Source: Rhodococcus sp. (in: high G+C Gram-positive bacteria)
Lineage (GTDB): Bacteria; Actinomycetota; Actinomycetes; Mycobacteriales; Mycobacteriaceae
Direction: 5' to 3'
DNA length: 64,000 nt
Assembly (NCBI RefSeq): GCF_023264675.1
Contig: NZ_JAHFVG010000024.1
Location: 21,690-85,689 of the forward strand
In this document: positions 41,642 through 49,120 of the stretch, in pieces
Layout: each line of letters begins with the position of its first letter
How positions within the stretch are numbered: the stretch's first letter is position 1
Notes under the pieces: model-generated
The model's database searches: none
What the model saw: the letters and a program-made list of their open reading frames with translations, nothing else
Told to the model about the DNA's origin: nothing
Position numbers and translations under genes: made by a program

Positions 41642-41681
41642 CGGTGCTGCGGTGCTGCGGTGCTGCGGTGCTGCGGTGCTG
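41642..41681. repeat. Tandem repeat, 5 x CGGTGCTG
   Basis: Five perfect 8-bp units in a row. The array lies between genes and is not part of a supported frame. Copy number of such arrays often differs between strains. Confidence 0.9.
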
Positions 41682-41870
41682 ATCGGGGAGGTGGTCGCTG
41701 GCCATCACACCGCTGCTCTGCTCCGATTGTCGAAGCTGGGAACGCCGAATGTAGATCGAGCGGCCGAAGCGGACATCCGAGGGATGCAGTGACTGCGACG
41801 GCTCGCAACGATCTCTGTGTGGGCCGAGTGGATCGAGCACCGGTAGAAGAAAAACCCAGCTGGTGAGCGG

Positions 41871-42263
41871 CTAACCTTGCCCTTTGGCCCATGCGTGAAG
41901 CCTCGCCTGGATGTTCCTGCTGTCGAAATAATGGCTGGGCTTATTGACCAGCAAGATCGAACCTCTCGTCATTTTGCTGTAACCGTTCCTGTCTCCGAAG
42001 CACCATTTGCCAGACGGGAAGATCACCAGTCCCTTTGCGTCGTAGGCCACCGCACTACATGTCCAGCCACGTTCAAACATGCGGCTGCCGGGGTTCCAGT
42101 CCTTCTTGACTCGCGCTTCACGGAGAGCGTCGGCAATCTCAGGCACGTACTTGTCCAATTCCGAAACGAAGAACCTGGCAGCCGCGCCGTTGTTTGTCTT
42201 TTGCTCGGCAGCGGCGGCAGCGGCTGCTTTCTTGTTGGCACGCATGTCATCTGCGAGGTTCAT
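41871..42263 (-). CDS. Hypothetical protein, 130 aa
   Basis: A 130-residue basic protein. It starts with an Ala/Lys helix (MRANKKAAAAAAAEQK), followed by a compact domain containing ERGWTCSAVAYDAKGLVIFP and GKWCFGDRNGY. No family recognised. AGGA lies before the ATG at 42263. It is divergent from the sliding-clamp gene, and the two share a 245-base control region with leader copy 4. Confidence 0.6.
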   Translation of the reverse strand: MNLADDMRANKKAAAAAAAEQKTNNGAAARFFVSELDKYVPEIADALREARVKKDWNPGSRMFERGWTCSAVAYDAKGLVIFPSGKWCFGDRNGYSKMTRGSILLVNKPSHYFDSRNIQARLHAWAKGQG

Positions 42264-42407
42264 CGTCGGATCCTCACATACCCAGTGTGTTCGTGCATGT
42301 CGGTTCGGTCGATCGACGGGCCACCGCTGTTGGTTGCGTATGCAAATCTGACCGCACAGTCGGCGGCGATGAGACCTGGCTAAATCGACTCTGTCGGACC
42401 TCTGCCG

Positions 42408-42457
42408 TATTTTCATTACTGTCCCAGTTGATAGCGGTCGACGCGACTGACCATCGC
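42408..42457 (+). promoter_or_regulatory. Promoter and conserved leader, copy 4
   Basis: The -10 box TATTTT (42408-42413) is 7 bases before GTCCCAGTTGAT (42421); CTGACCA is at 42447. It leads the sliding-clamp gene. Confidence 0.65.
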
Positions 42458-42508
42458 CACCGCACATACCCCGGATGCCAACTGGCGTCGGGAGTTCGGA
42501 GAACAATC

Positions 42509-43240
42509 ATGTCCGTAGAAACAGCAGCGATCGCCACCACCACCACCACCACCGCACGCGAGCAAGATTCGACCGGTGTGCCTGCGACGTTCACTGTCGC
42601 TTCTCATCTGCTGCACTGGCTGCTCAAGGCCGCGAGCGAATTCGCAGGAAGGGACAAGTCCCTTCCGATGATCAACGTCGTACACCTCGAAATCAGCGGT
42701 GACACGCTCCTGGCTGTGGCCACGGACCGGTTCGTGCTCGGCGTCGCGAAAGCTCCCATCAGCCGAACGGGCGTATCGGACGGCCCGTTGCTCGACGTGA
42801 CGGTCGGCGATGTGAAGACGCTGCTGCCGCTGCTCAAGGTGGCCAAGCGTGATGAGGACACTACGGTGACCGTGACGGTCGACGACGGAGTGCTTCACCT
42901 GCTGCGCTCGGATGGAATTGCGGCGCGGGTGACCGACGCGAAGGTGCAGTTCATTTCGTGGCGCTACCTCATCGGTACAGTGCGCGGAAGTGAGCCGGTC
43001 GGTGAGCTGCAAGGGTTCGGTGCAAATCTGGATCCGGCAAAGCTGGTGAAGTTCACCAGGGTTCGGCGCGAAGAGCGCGAACGGATGACGATCGAGCCGA
43101 ACCGTGAGTCGTCGCACCGGCCGGTCACCATTCGGGTGGGCGAAAACTTCGTCGGAATCATGATGTCGCTTCGAGCTGGTCGCGGGGAGATCGAGTCCGA
43201 CAGCTACGCAGCGCGAGCCGCATGGGATGCCGTGCTCTGA
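42509..43240 (+). CDS. DnaN-like sliding clamp protein (short)
   Basis: A 243-residue protein similar to the N-terminal two-thirds of the DNA polymerase III beta clamp: LLHWLLKAASEFAGRDKSLPM near residue 35, then VVHLEISGDTLLAVATDRFVLG, which is the classic beta-clamp strand with ATDRYR. Cellular DnaN is about 370-400 residues, so this has fewer domains; short clamp-like proteins occur in actinobacteriophages and plasmids. It could act in element replication or modulate the host clamp. The ATG at 42509 has GGAG 7 bases upstream; a Thr repeat after residue 11 is unusual. Confidence 0.75.
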   Translation: MSVETAAIATTTTTTAREQDSTGVPATFTVASHLLHWLLKAASEFAGRDKSLPMINVVHLEISGDTLLAVATDRFVLGVAKAPISRTGVSDGPLLDVTVGDVKTLLPLLKVAKRDEDTTVTVTVDDGVLHLLRSDGIAARVTDAKVQFISWRYLIGTVRGSEPVGELQGFGANLDPAKLVKFTRVRREERERMTIEPNRESSHRPVTIRVGENFVGIMMSLRAGRGEIESDSYAARAAWDAVL

Positions 43241-43256
43241 TCACTTGTCGAAAAAA

Positions 43257-43291
43257 CTCTGCCCCCTGTTCTATCGGAACAGGGGGCAGAG
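43257..43291. terminator. Perfect 15-bp bidirectional terminator
   Basis: CTCTGCCCCCTGTTC pairs with GAACAGGGGGCAGAG around TATCG. It lies between convergent genes ending at 43240 and 43311. Confidence 0.9.
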
Positions 43292-43310
43292 CTGTCGGTG
43301 GGGCAAGAAG

Positions 43311-43556
43311 TTAGCTCTGGCGACCGGTGAAACTGGATCCGTCGACCGTGCTGACACCGACGATGTCGCCGCCGTCGATCGTGAGGATCACCTCGCCTCG
43401 GAATTCGGAGTTGGTGATGCCGTACCCAACCTGCCCGCCCGGAGTGGTCGGCCACGTCCCTTGATTCGTGATCACACGGTGGCGAGGGCTTCCGTCCCCG
43501 TTCGACGACATGTATTGAACATCGGTGATGGTGACGGTCTTACGTTCGACTGACAT
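43311..43556 (-). CDS. Small hypothetical protein, 81 aa
   Basis: An 81-residue beta-rich protein starting MSVERKTVTITDVQYMSSNG, with GGAGG about 10 bases before the ATG at 43556. Contains repeated Gly/Thr turns and no recognised domain. It could be a small binding protein. Alone between terminator and a 210-base gap. Confidence 0.6.
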   Translation of the reverse strand: MSVERKTVTITDVQYMSSNGDGSPRHRVITNQGTWPTTPGGQVGYGITNSEFRGEVILTIDGGDIVGVSTVDGSSFTGRQS

Positions 43557-43767
43557 GATCGTTTGTCCTCCATTGGCTTTCATGACTCTGTTGCTCGCAG
43601 TCTAGTCCGTTGCGGCGTTTCGATCGAGTAGTCAGCATGACCGGATGGGCGAACATGTGCGAGCAAGTTCGCCGATAAGGGGGCTTATCGGGGCCCTCCT
43701 TGCAAGTTCATAACTACTCTGATAATAGCCTGAATTAGTGACTAGTCGGTCCGGTAGGTGAATTGGT

Positions 43768-44007
43768 TCAGCCGGTATCGAGGACGCGGTGGCAGAATGC
43801 GACGTCGAATGTGGAGTTTCTGACGTCTCGGTCGAGGTCGCCTGCTCTGAACCGGCTGATCTTGGCGCGGAAGCTGGCGATCTGGTCGCCGTACTTGATC
43901 GCCCGCATGGCCTCCTCGACGCGGCAATTCGACCAGCCCGGCGTCTCGAGGGTGGTCGAGAGGTCGGGCTGGTCTCGGCCGCGCGGGAAAACCTCGCCAT
44001 GGGCCAT
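43768..44007 (-). CDS. Leaderless small protein, 79 aa
   Basis: A 79-residue protein with very good GC-rich codon use on the minus strand. The ATG follows a perfect palindromic promoter (44012-44026) by about 5-8 bases, leaving no room for a ribosome-binding site, so the mRNA is probably leaderless. The pattern AMRAIKYGDQIASFRAKISRF is a basic amphipathic helix that could bind DNA. Competing plus-strand frames here have poorer codon use. Confidence 0.55.
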   Translation of the reverse strand: MAHGEVFPRGRDQPDLSTTLETPGWSNCRVEEAMRAIKYGDQIASFRAKISRFRAGDLDRDVRNSTFDVAFCHRVLDTG

Positions 44008-44011
44008 GCGT

Positions 44012-44026
44012 CACGATATTATCGTG
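44012..44026 (-). promoter_or_regulatory. 15-bp odd palindrome CACGATATTATCGTG
   Basis: A perfect dyad; on the minus strand it reads CACGATAATATCGTG, pointing at the gene at 44007. Same core as at 18372. Confidence 0.6.
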
Positions 44027-44148
44027 GAGATGTCGCAGTGATCTGCAGCTGAGCCTGAAGTGGCATCGCAACAGAGTCGGCCCTATCGATCGGCGACACC
44101 GAATTTGAACGCCTCACAACTGCCGTAGCTACCACGAAGGGGCTCACG

Positions 44149-44973
44149 ATGAAGACGACGGACCTTGAACCAGCAGACTCAAGCCTCGAGAGTCTCTGCG
44201 CCCTCATCGGTGTAGGAGTGTGCGCCCTGATCGGTGCCCCGGTGGTGGCCCGAATGCTTCGACTATCGGAGTCGGCAATCGGAACCGACGGCATTTCAGC
44301 GGCACCGGTACAGACGGCGACCGGAGCACCAGCCGCTCTGACGCCCGCCTCGGCCCCCATGGACTGGACCCCGTTCCTGTGGTTCGGCGGCACTGCGGCG
44401 GTGCTGGTTCTCGCGATGTTCGCTTGGAAGCGGCTCAGCGCCCACGTCTGCGTCCGGAAGAAAGTTCAGAGCGCGCTCGAAGCCGACTTCGCCGTTGCCC
44501 AGAACGCCCTCTCCGAGGTCGCAGCTGCCTATGCTGAATTCCTGGCAGACCCGAACGACCGATATTTCGCGCGCCCTTCACTCGACGATATCGATGATCG
44601 CCACACTGCCGCATTCATCGACGCGTTCGCAGCGGCCAACGAACTTCGTCCAGACACCTGCCCGGACTCCAAAGAGCGCGTGCTGCATTTCGCCGACGCC
44701 GCCCATGCTGCGCGTACTGCCTGGGAAGCCGCCGACCAGAACGCCCGCACCGTCGGCATGGGAGAACAAGGTGGGAAACGTACACAGAAAGTCGGGAGGC
44801 TTCGGACTGCCCTGGCCCTGATGCGGAACATCGGCACCGGGGCGGAGGGGCGTGCCGCCGACCGCGTGGAAGTCAGCGGACCAGACCTCCGTCCGAAAGA
44901 TCTCGGGCACCGAATCCACGAGCGACTTGATACCGGCTCGACCTCCGCTCCCCGGGTAAATCCCATCCCTTGA
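44149..44973 (+). CDS. Two-pass membrane protein, 274 aa
   Basis: A 274-residue protein with hydrophobic segments at about 16-37 and 73-92, a basic KRLSAHVCVRKK turn right after the second one, and a long acidic, helical C-terminal domain (100-215) rich in Ala/Glu that should form a helical bundle in the cytoplasm. No family recognised. Confidence 0.6.
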   Translation: MKTTDLEPADSSLESLCALIGVGVCALIGAPVVARMLRLSESAIGTDGISAAPVQTATGAPAALTPASAPMDWTPFLWFGGTAAVLVLAMFAWKRLSAHVCVRKKVQSALEADFAVAQNALSEVAAAYAEFLADPNDRYFARPSLDDIDDRHTAAFIDAFAAANELRPDTCPDSKERVLHFADAAHAARTAWEAADQNARTVGMGEQGGKRTQKVGRLRTALALMRNIGTGAEGRAADRVEVSGPDLRPKDLGHRIHERLDTGSTSAPRVNPIP

Positions 44974-45166
44974 GAACGTCACTGCACGGCAGAGAGCCGT
45001 CGGAAGCGGCCCAGCCTGGCACTATTGCATCCATTGCCACGCGACCCAGGGGACGATCTGACATGACGAACAATATCGAACGACGCCACATCTGCTGCTT
45101 AGTGATATCTGAGGTAGCCACCAGCACAGTCAGTGCCGCGAGCACTCATTGGAACGGAGGAATCGC

Positions 45167-45514
45167 ATGAACGTCGTGATGACCGCAGGAATTGTAGTGA
45201 CAGTTGCGGCAGGCATTGCTAGCTACGCATTCCTCGCTACGCAGCGTCTCGCGTTGGCGCGAAAGACATTGCCGTTCATGCTCGCCGGTCTCGTTGCCGT
45301 GGCCGTCGGATTGTTGATGGCGCTCGATGGCAGCAGCAACGCCGCCCAATGGGTACTGAGTGTCGGCTTCACCGCAGCGGTCGTCGTAGCAGTTCCCGCG
45401 GCTTACGGCGTGACTCGCAACGTCGGGCGCTCCGCTGATACCCGGTCCGACGACCACATGTGTGAGTGCTTGTCGGCGGGCGTTCGGGGCGGCGCGTGCA
45501 TGCCAACGGCGTGA
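45167..45514 (+). CDS. Small three-pass membrane protein
   Basis: A 115-residue protein with hydrophobic segments at about 4-23, 33-53 and 63-83. The ATG at 45167 has GGAGG 7 bases upstream. The C-terminus contains three Cys (MCECLSAGVRGGAC) that may bind metal or form disulfides. Function unknown. A terminator-like hairpin follows at 45570. Confidence 0.6.
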   Translation: MNVVMTAGIVVTVAAGIASYAFLATQRLALARKTLPFMLAGLVAVAVGLLMALDGSSNAAQWVLSVGFTAAVVVAVPAAYGVTRNVGRSADTRSDDHMCECLSAGVRGGACMPTA

Positions 45515-45569
45515 GTGGAGCTGTTGTGGGCGGACCGGTATGGAGTCACAGCGCAGGGAGAACGAAGAA

Positions 45570-45595
45570 CCCCCACGGCCTAGCTGCCGCGGGGG
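45570..45595. terminator. GC-rich hairpin
   Basis: CCCCC-A-CGGC pairs with GCCG-C-GGGGG around CTAGCT, between convergent genes at 45167 and 45665. Confidence 0.7.
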
Positions 45596-45664
45596 AAACT
45601 CCATGTGTTGTAACGAGGGACCTTGTCCTCGTATCTGGGCACAGTCTATCAAACCGCGCGGGAT

Positions 45665-46297
45665 CTACGGCAGGTGAAGCGCTATCGCGCTCACTGGTGG
45701 CTCAAGGGTCTTTGCGGGGCCGGAATCGAGGCGTCGACGTAAGGCGGCCACCCCTAGCGCTGAGAGCTCACAGGCAATTGAGGCGGGCACGTGGTGGCCC
45801 CTCAGTTGCTCCACAACGGTGTGGTCGTCATCGACGAAGCAGCGCAGCCAGGCGGGGTGTTTGTTGGTCACCGCGCGGGCGTGAGCGAGCTTGATCTGAA
45901 GTGCCGGTTGGGGATGCCCGGCAGTCTCGAGGTGTGGGCGGGTCAGCAATGCTCGGCCCGTAGGAAACTCGCTGTCCTTGAGCCAGATGCGGCTCGGGGT
46001 GCGGGTATAGGCGGGTCTGGTGGTGGAATAGACCACCGTGTAGCCGAGGCCGTCGATCGCCCACACAAGGTCGCGGCCTTCGTCCAGCACGGTGGCGTCG
46101 GGAATGTGGGCGAAGAAGTTCTGCCATCGCTGTGCAATGGGGACGTCGTCGAGGGTCAACAGCTCCTCGAATTCGCTCAAGTCGGCGAGCACTCCGTCGA
46201 GATCGACGATCACGACGCGATCGTCGCCAGGGTGATTGTGGAGGTATCGGCCACGTCGAGTCTTGCCTGCGCATGACGTGGATCCGTTCCTTTCCAT
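45665..46297 (-). CDS. HAD-family phosphatase/kinase-3' phosphatase-like
   Basis: A 210-residue HAD-superfamily protein. The nucleophile motif is VIVDLDGVLAD near residue 30; motif II is in VVYSTTRP near 90; and CFVDDD near 155 supplies the Mg-binding acids. The pattern with YSTTRPAYTRTPSRIWL is like the phosphatase half of T4 polynucleotide kinase-type enzymes (TGRPxxxRxxTxxWL). It may therefore remove 3' or 5' phosphates from nucleic acids. Stand-alone, same strand as the genes at 46632 and 46975. Confidence 0.75.
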   Translation of the reverse strand: MERNGSTSCAGKTRRGRYLHNHPGDDRVVIVDLDGVLADLSEFEELLTLDDVPIAQRWQNFFAHIPDATVLDEGRDLVWAIDGLGYTVVYSTTRPAYTRTPSRIWLKDSEFPTGRALLTRPHLETAGHPQPALQIKLAHARAVTNKHPAWLRCFVDDDHTVVEQLRGHHVPASIACELSALGVAALRRRLDSGPAKTLEPPVSAIALHLP

Positions 46298-46631
46298 ACT
46301 TCAATTCATACCTGTTGAGGCGTGTTCGGCGCCGGACCGACATTCGATTCATTGTTCAGAACGAGAAAGCTGGGTGTTTGAGGTTCACGAGCGAGAGAGC
46401 GAATTCGCGGTATTGCTCGCGGGGTCGGGCGGGGCCGCGACGTCGTCTGGTCCGGGGACCGCGGGCAGTTCCTCGACGGCGCGATCGAGGTCCTGGACGC
46501 GCTCGAGAAGGGCGTTCGGCTGTTGGCTGGGCCCGGACTTCCGGACGAGCTTGGTTGCGACGCAAGAGGGGTGGCATCAACACTTTGCAGTGCCGGTGCC
46601 ACCCCTTGTGTGCGGGTCCCGAAGGACGCGC
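46298..46631 (-). other. Intergenic region, possible gene remnant
   Basis: Contains the hairpin at 46567. A minus-strand frame here (around 46380-46560) reads like a short helical protein end but has no start codon after its upstream stop, so it may be a remnant. No gene called. Confidence 0.4.
46567..46606 (-). terminator. Hairpin after membrane-protein gene
   Basis: AGGGGTGGCA pairs with TGCCACCCCT around a 20-base loop that can form a further small stem. It lies 26 bases past the stop of the minus-strand gene at 46632. Confidence 0.65.
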
Positions 46632-46931
46632 CTAACTCCGCGAATGCATACCTCGCCGGATCGAGACGATGATCGCCGCCACGAGCCCTCCGACGACCAG
46701 ACTCGTCACTACTGTCACCACAGCCGAGAGAATGCCGTCGACGGCACCGCCGTTGAGGAGTGCGAGCACGAAGACGCCGACAGTGACGACCGCTCCGGCA
46801 CCCCAGGCGATCGGGTCTGCTGCGATGTCGCGGAAACCGGTACTGGCGCTCTCGCCCGAGCGCATCCGCTTCTGCCAGAGCAGCGCAATCCCTAGAAGGA
46901 CGAACGCGATCGGCGTTATCCAGTAGGACAT
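46632..46931 (-). CDS. Small three-pass membrane protein
   Basis: A 99-residue protein with hydrophobic segments at about 3-20, 42-61 and 66-90. No family recognised. It lies 43 bases downstream of the secreted protein at 46975 on the same strand and may share its transcript. Confidence 0.65.
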   Translation of the reverse strand: MSYWITPIAFVLLGIALLWQKRMRSGESASTGFRDIAADPIAWGAGAVVTVGVFVLALLNGGAVDGILSAVVTVVTSLVVGGLVAAIIVSIRRGMHSRS

Positions 46932-46974
46932 ATCGACTCCTCGACTTGTCGATGATGGTGCTTCGCGTTCGACA

Positions 46975-47763
46975 TTACCTGCAGTAGCCGTCTCCGTCGC
47001 CGCCCCAGTACTCGCGGATCACACCGACCGAGTTGATCGATACGCAATGGCCGTTGTTGTAGTCCGCCGTGGCAGAGATCGACAGTGCCGCGCCGTAGGT
47101 GATCACCAAAGCGTCGAACGGTGGTATGAGGAAGGCTCCAGCGAGTCCTGTCACCGCGCCCAAGCTACCGATACGCTGCGTCTCGTAGCGGTTGAAATAC
47201 ACTGTGCCGGTGACGATTCCCCACGTGTAGTGAGGGTCGGCCGTCACAGGGAACGATTGGGTGCTCGACAGGTCCACCTTTTGAATCAGCACTCCGTTTT
47301 CGATGGATATCGAGGTCGGAACAGCCTTGCCCGCTGCATCTTTCGCCCAGGGAGCAGCGAAGCTTCCGATCGGCTTGCCGGTGGAGTTCAAAATGTTGAT
47401 GCTGCCATCCGGTTGCGGTTCCGTACCCGCCCCGTCTGGCAGCGTCAACGGGAATCGATACTCGCTCGGAGCGTCTGCACTGGGGATGGTGATGACCGTC
47501 GAGACATCGGTGTCGCTACCCGATGTCTCGAAAGTCGGCTGAGCAGTTGCATCGGTACTTCGCTGAGCGGTCGCCTCGTTGGGAACGTCCCATGAGATCG
47601 ACGATCCGTCGAATGTCTTTGCTGTGGCCTCGGATTCGCTCGGTGCCGCCGATGCAACCGATGTACCGATCGTGGCCGCTGCGATGAGCCCGGCGCATGC
47701 TGCTGCTCCGTAACGACCGAAGTTGCGCAGCGGACGTCGGGGCCTCGAAAGTGTGGTGTTCAT
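46975..47763 (-). CDS. Secreted protein, 262 aa
   Basis: A 262-residue protein with a signal peptide (RRPLRNFGRYGAAACAGLIA, then VASAAP with a cut after ASA). The mature part has a Ser/Thr-rich start, a repeating strand domain (about 80-160), then TADPHYTWGIVTGTVYFNR and a C-terminus containing hydrophobic AGAFLIPPFDALVITYGAAL and GGDGDGYC. This plan, including the TADPHY stretch, recurs in secreted proteins of Rhodococcus and Streptomyces that I cannot name. The hydrophobic end may insert into membranes. ATG 47763 has GGAA upstream. Confidence 0.65.
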   Translation of the reverse strand: MNTTLSRPRRPLRNFGRYGAAACAGLIAAATIGTSVASAAPSESEATAKTFDGSSISWDVPNEATAQRSTDATAQPTFETSGSDTDVSTVITIPSADAPSEYRFPLTLPDGAGTEPQPDGSINILNSTGKPIGSFAAPWAKDAAGKAVPTSISIENGVLIQKVDLSSTQSFPVTADPHYTWGIVTGTVYFNRYETQRIGSLGAVTGLAGAFLIPPFDALVITYGAALSISATADYNNGHCVSINSVGVIREYWGGDGDGYCR

Positions 47764-48045
47764 CAGTCGCATTTCCTTCGTAGATGGAATACACAGCACA
47801 GGTGTTGCGCTGATCGGTAGCGCTAGAACGCATTTCGTTGCCGCATCGACTAGCGATGAGCACACAGCGGCCAGCAGCTACGCGTGATGAATCTGAACCA
47901 TCCCGAAGCACCCAAGGTAGGTCCCAGCTTGCCGCCCTGGAGGCGACAGCATCGTTACCGTATCTCACGGCTTGCGTTGGGTAAAGAGTTTCTGGCCGTT
48001 CCGAACGTGGCAGCGCCGAAGTGCGTAGGGCTGGCCGATACGAAG

Positions 48046-49038
48046 TCAGGCGGACGCTGCTCTGATCGTGACCAAGCCGGTTTTGCGGTCGAGATCGAGC
48101 GAAGTGATGGTAATGCGGTGCTGTCGGTAGCTGTGCGTTGTCGTGAGCAGACGGACATCTATGTGACGTCGATCGCGGCTGTCCGATTGCAGCACCGCGT
48201 TCGCCGCTTTCCTCAGTCCGGGCAGGTCGTCCCTGTGCACGAGTGCTGCATTTCGTCGCTCGGACAGACGCCACGCGAGATTGTCGGGAGCTGGACCGAA
48301 CCAATAGACGATCTGGAGGTCGTCGAGTCTGACTACTGCCCTGAACTCGTCGGCGGCTCGTGTTGCTTCTGCGATGGAATCGGCAAGTGGTGGCCGCTGG
48401 TGTGTCTCACGGCGGTGGGGCGGTGGTCGGTCGAATGACAAGCCCAACAGCACCCGTCGTTGCTGTTCTCGACGTACTACGACACCGATCATTACTTCTC
48501 GATCCGATGTGTGAGTCTCTGGATCGTGGCGCACGGTGGCCTCGGTCCAGTACACGGCTCCGTCGGCTCCGTCGGCCATTAGATAGGAGAGACTGTCCGA
48601 CGCGTGCGCGCCGAGATCGACTACCTGTAAAGCCTCGGCTACCGACCATGTTTCACCGTGTTCGTCGCCTGGATGCCACATCGGGCGTAGCGCGGTCATA
48701 GTGGTCAGATCCCAGCGGAATGCGCGTGCTTGCGGGCGGGAAGTTGCCGGAGCCGTGGGCCGCGCGACACGCACCCACACCCCGTGCGCGGCAGACTTCT
48801 CTCGATCGAGAATCGGTTCGGCGAGGACTACACGGCCTCGTGTCATCGGTAGAGTGACCGGCTCACGCGCCTCGATCGCTGCGTACGCCGCCTGCCGTGC
48901 CTTGTCGCCGTCCTGGTCGGAACGAAAGAACTGCGTGATCGGTACACGGTTCTTCCACACGTAGTCGGCCGATACAACGAACAGGCCGTCTTCCGAGAGC
49001 GCCTCGACCAACAACCACCCGCCTGGTGCCGTCATCAC
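48046..49038 (-). CDS. Rv3651-like triple sensor-domain protein, copy 4
   Basis: A 330-residue protein with the same landmarks as the gene at 3388: GGWLLVEALSEDGLFVV at the N-terminus, AFRWDLTTMTALRP near residue 107, and FRAVVRLDDLQIVYWFGPAP near 235. It is the only copy on the minus strand, 33 kb away from the others. No enzymatic motif. The central WDLTTMTAL is nearly the same as WRINLTTMTAL in copy 1, which strengthens the family call for both. Confidence 0.65.
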   Translation of the reverse strand: MMTAPGGWLLVEALSEDGLFVVSADYVWKNRVPITQFFRSDQDGDKARQAAYAAIEAREPVTLPMTRGRVVLAEPILDREKSAAHGVWVRVARPTAPATSRPQARAFRWDLTTMTALRPMWHPGDEHGETWSVAEALQVVDLGAHASDSLSYLMADGADGAVYWTEATVRHDPETHTSDREVMIGVVVRREQQRRVLLGLSFDRPPPHRRETHQRPPLADSIAEATRAADEFRAVVRLDDLQIVYWFGPAPDNLAWRLSERRNAALVHRDDLPGLRKAANAVLQSDSRDRRHIDVRLLTTTHSYRQHRITITSLDLDRKTGLVTIRAASA

Positions 49039-49120
49039 TGCATCGTTTCACAGCCGAAGCTTCCAGTAGTGCTCTGTGGGTCGTGGAGCGAAGTCCGCGC
49101 ATTCGGTCGACGCCCGGTTC

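Larger units (their letters stand above)
41413..41870 (+). other. Intergenic region with terminator, hairpin and tandem repeat
   Basis: Contains the terminator at 41422, a third dispersed hairpin at 41606 and the 8-bp tandem repeat at 41642. No gene supported. Confidence 0.6.

Noticed and set aside
41642..41681. Tandem repeat as a replication iteron set
   Set aside because: Units are only 8 bp with no spacer, and no replication initiator gene is adjacent. Typical iterons are 17-22 bp.
43725..43740. GATAATAGC as another member of the GATAATATC regulon
   Set aside because: The dyad half is lost (TAGC instead of TATC) and no well-supported gene follows on that strand, so I left it out of the set.
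46356..46583. Minus-strand coding frame between the HAD and membrane genes
   Set aside because: The best-looking frame lacks a start codon after its upstream stop. The frames with starts are Arg-rich shadows.
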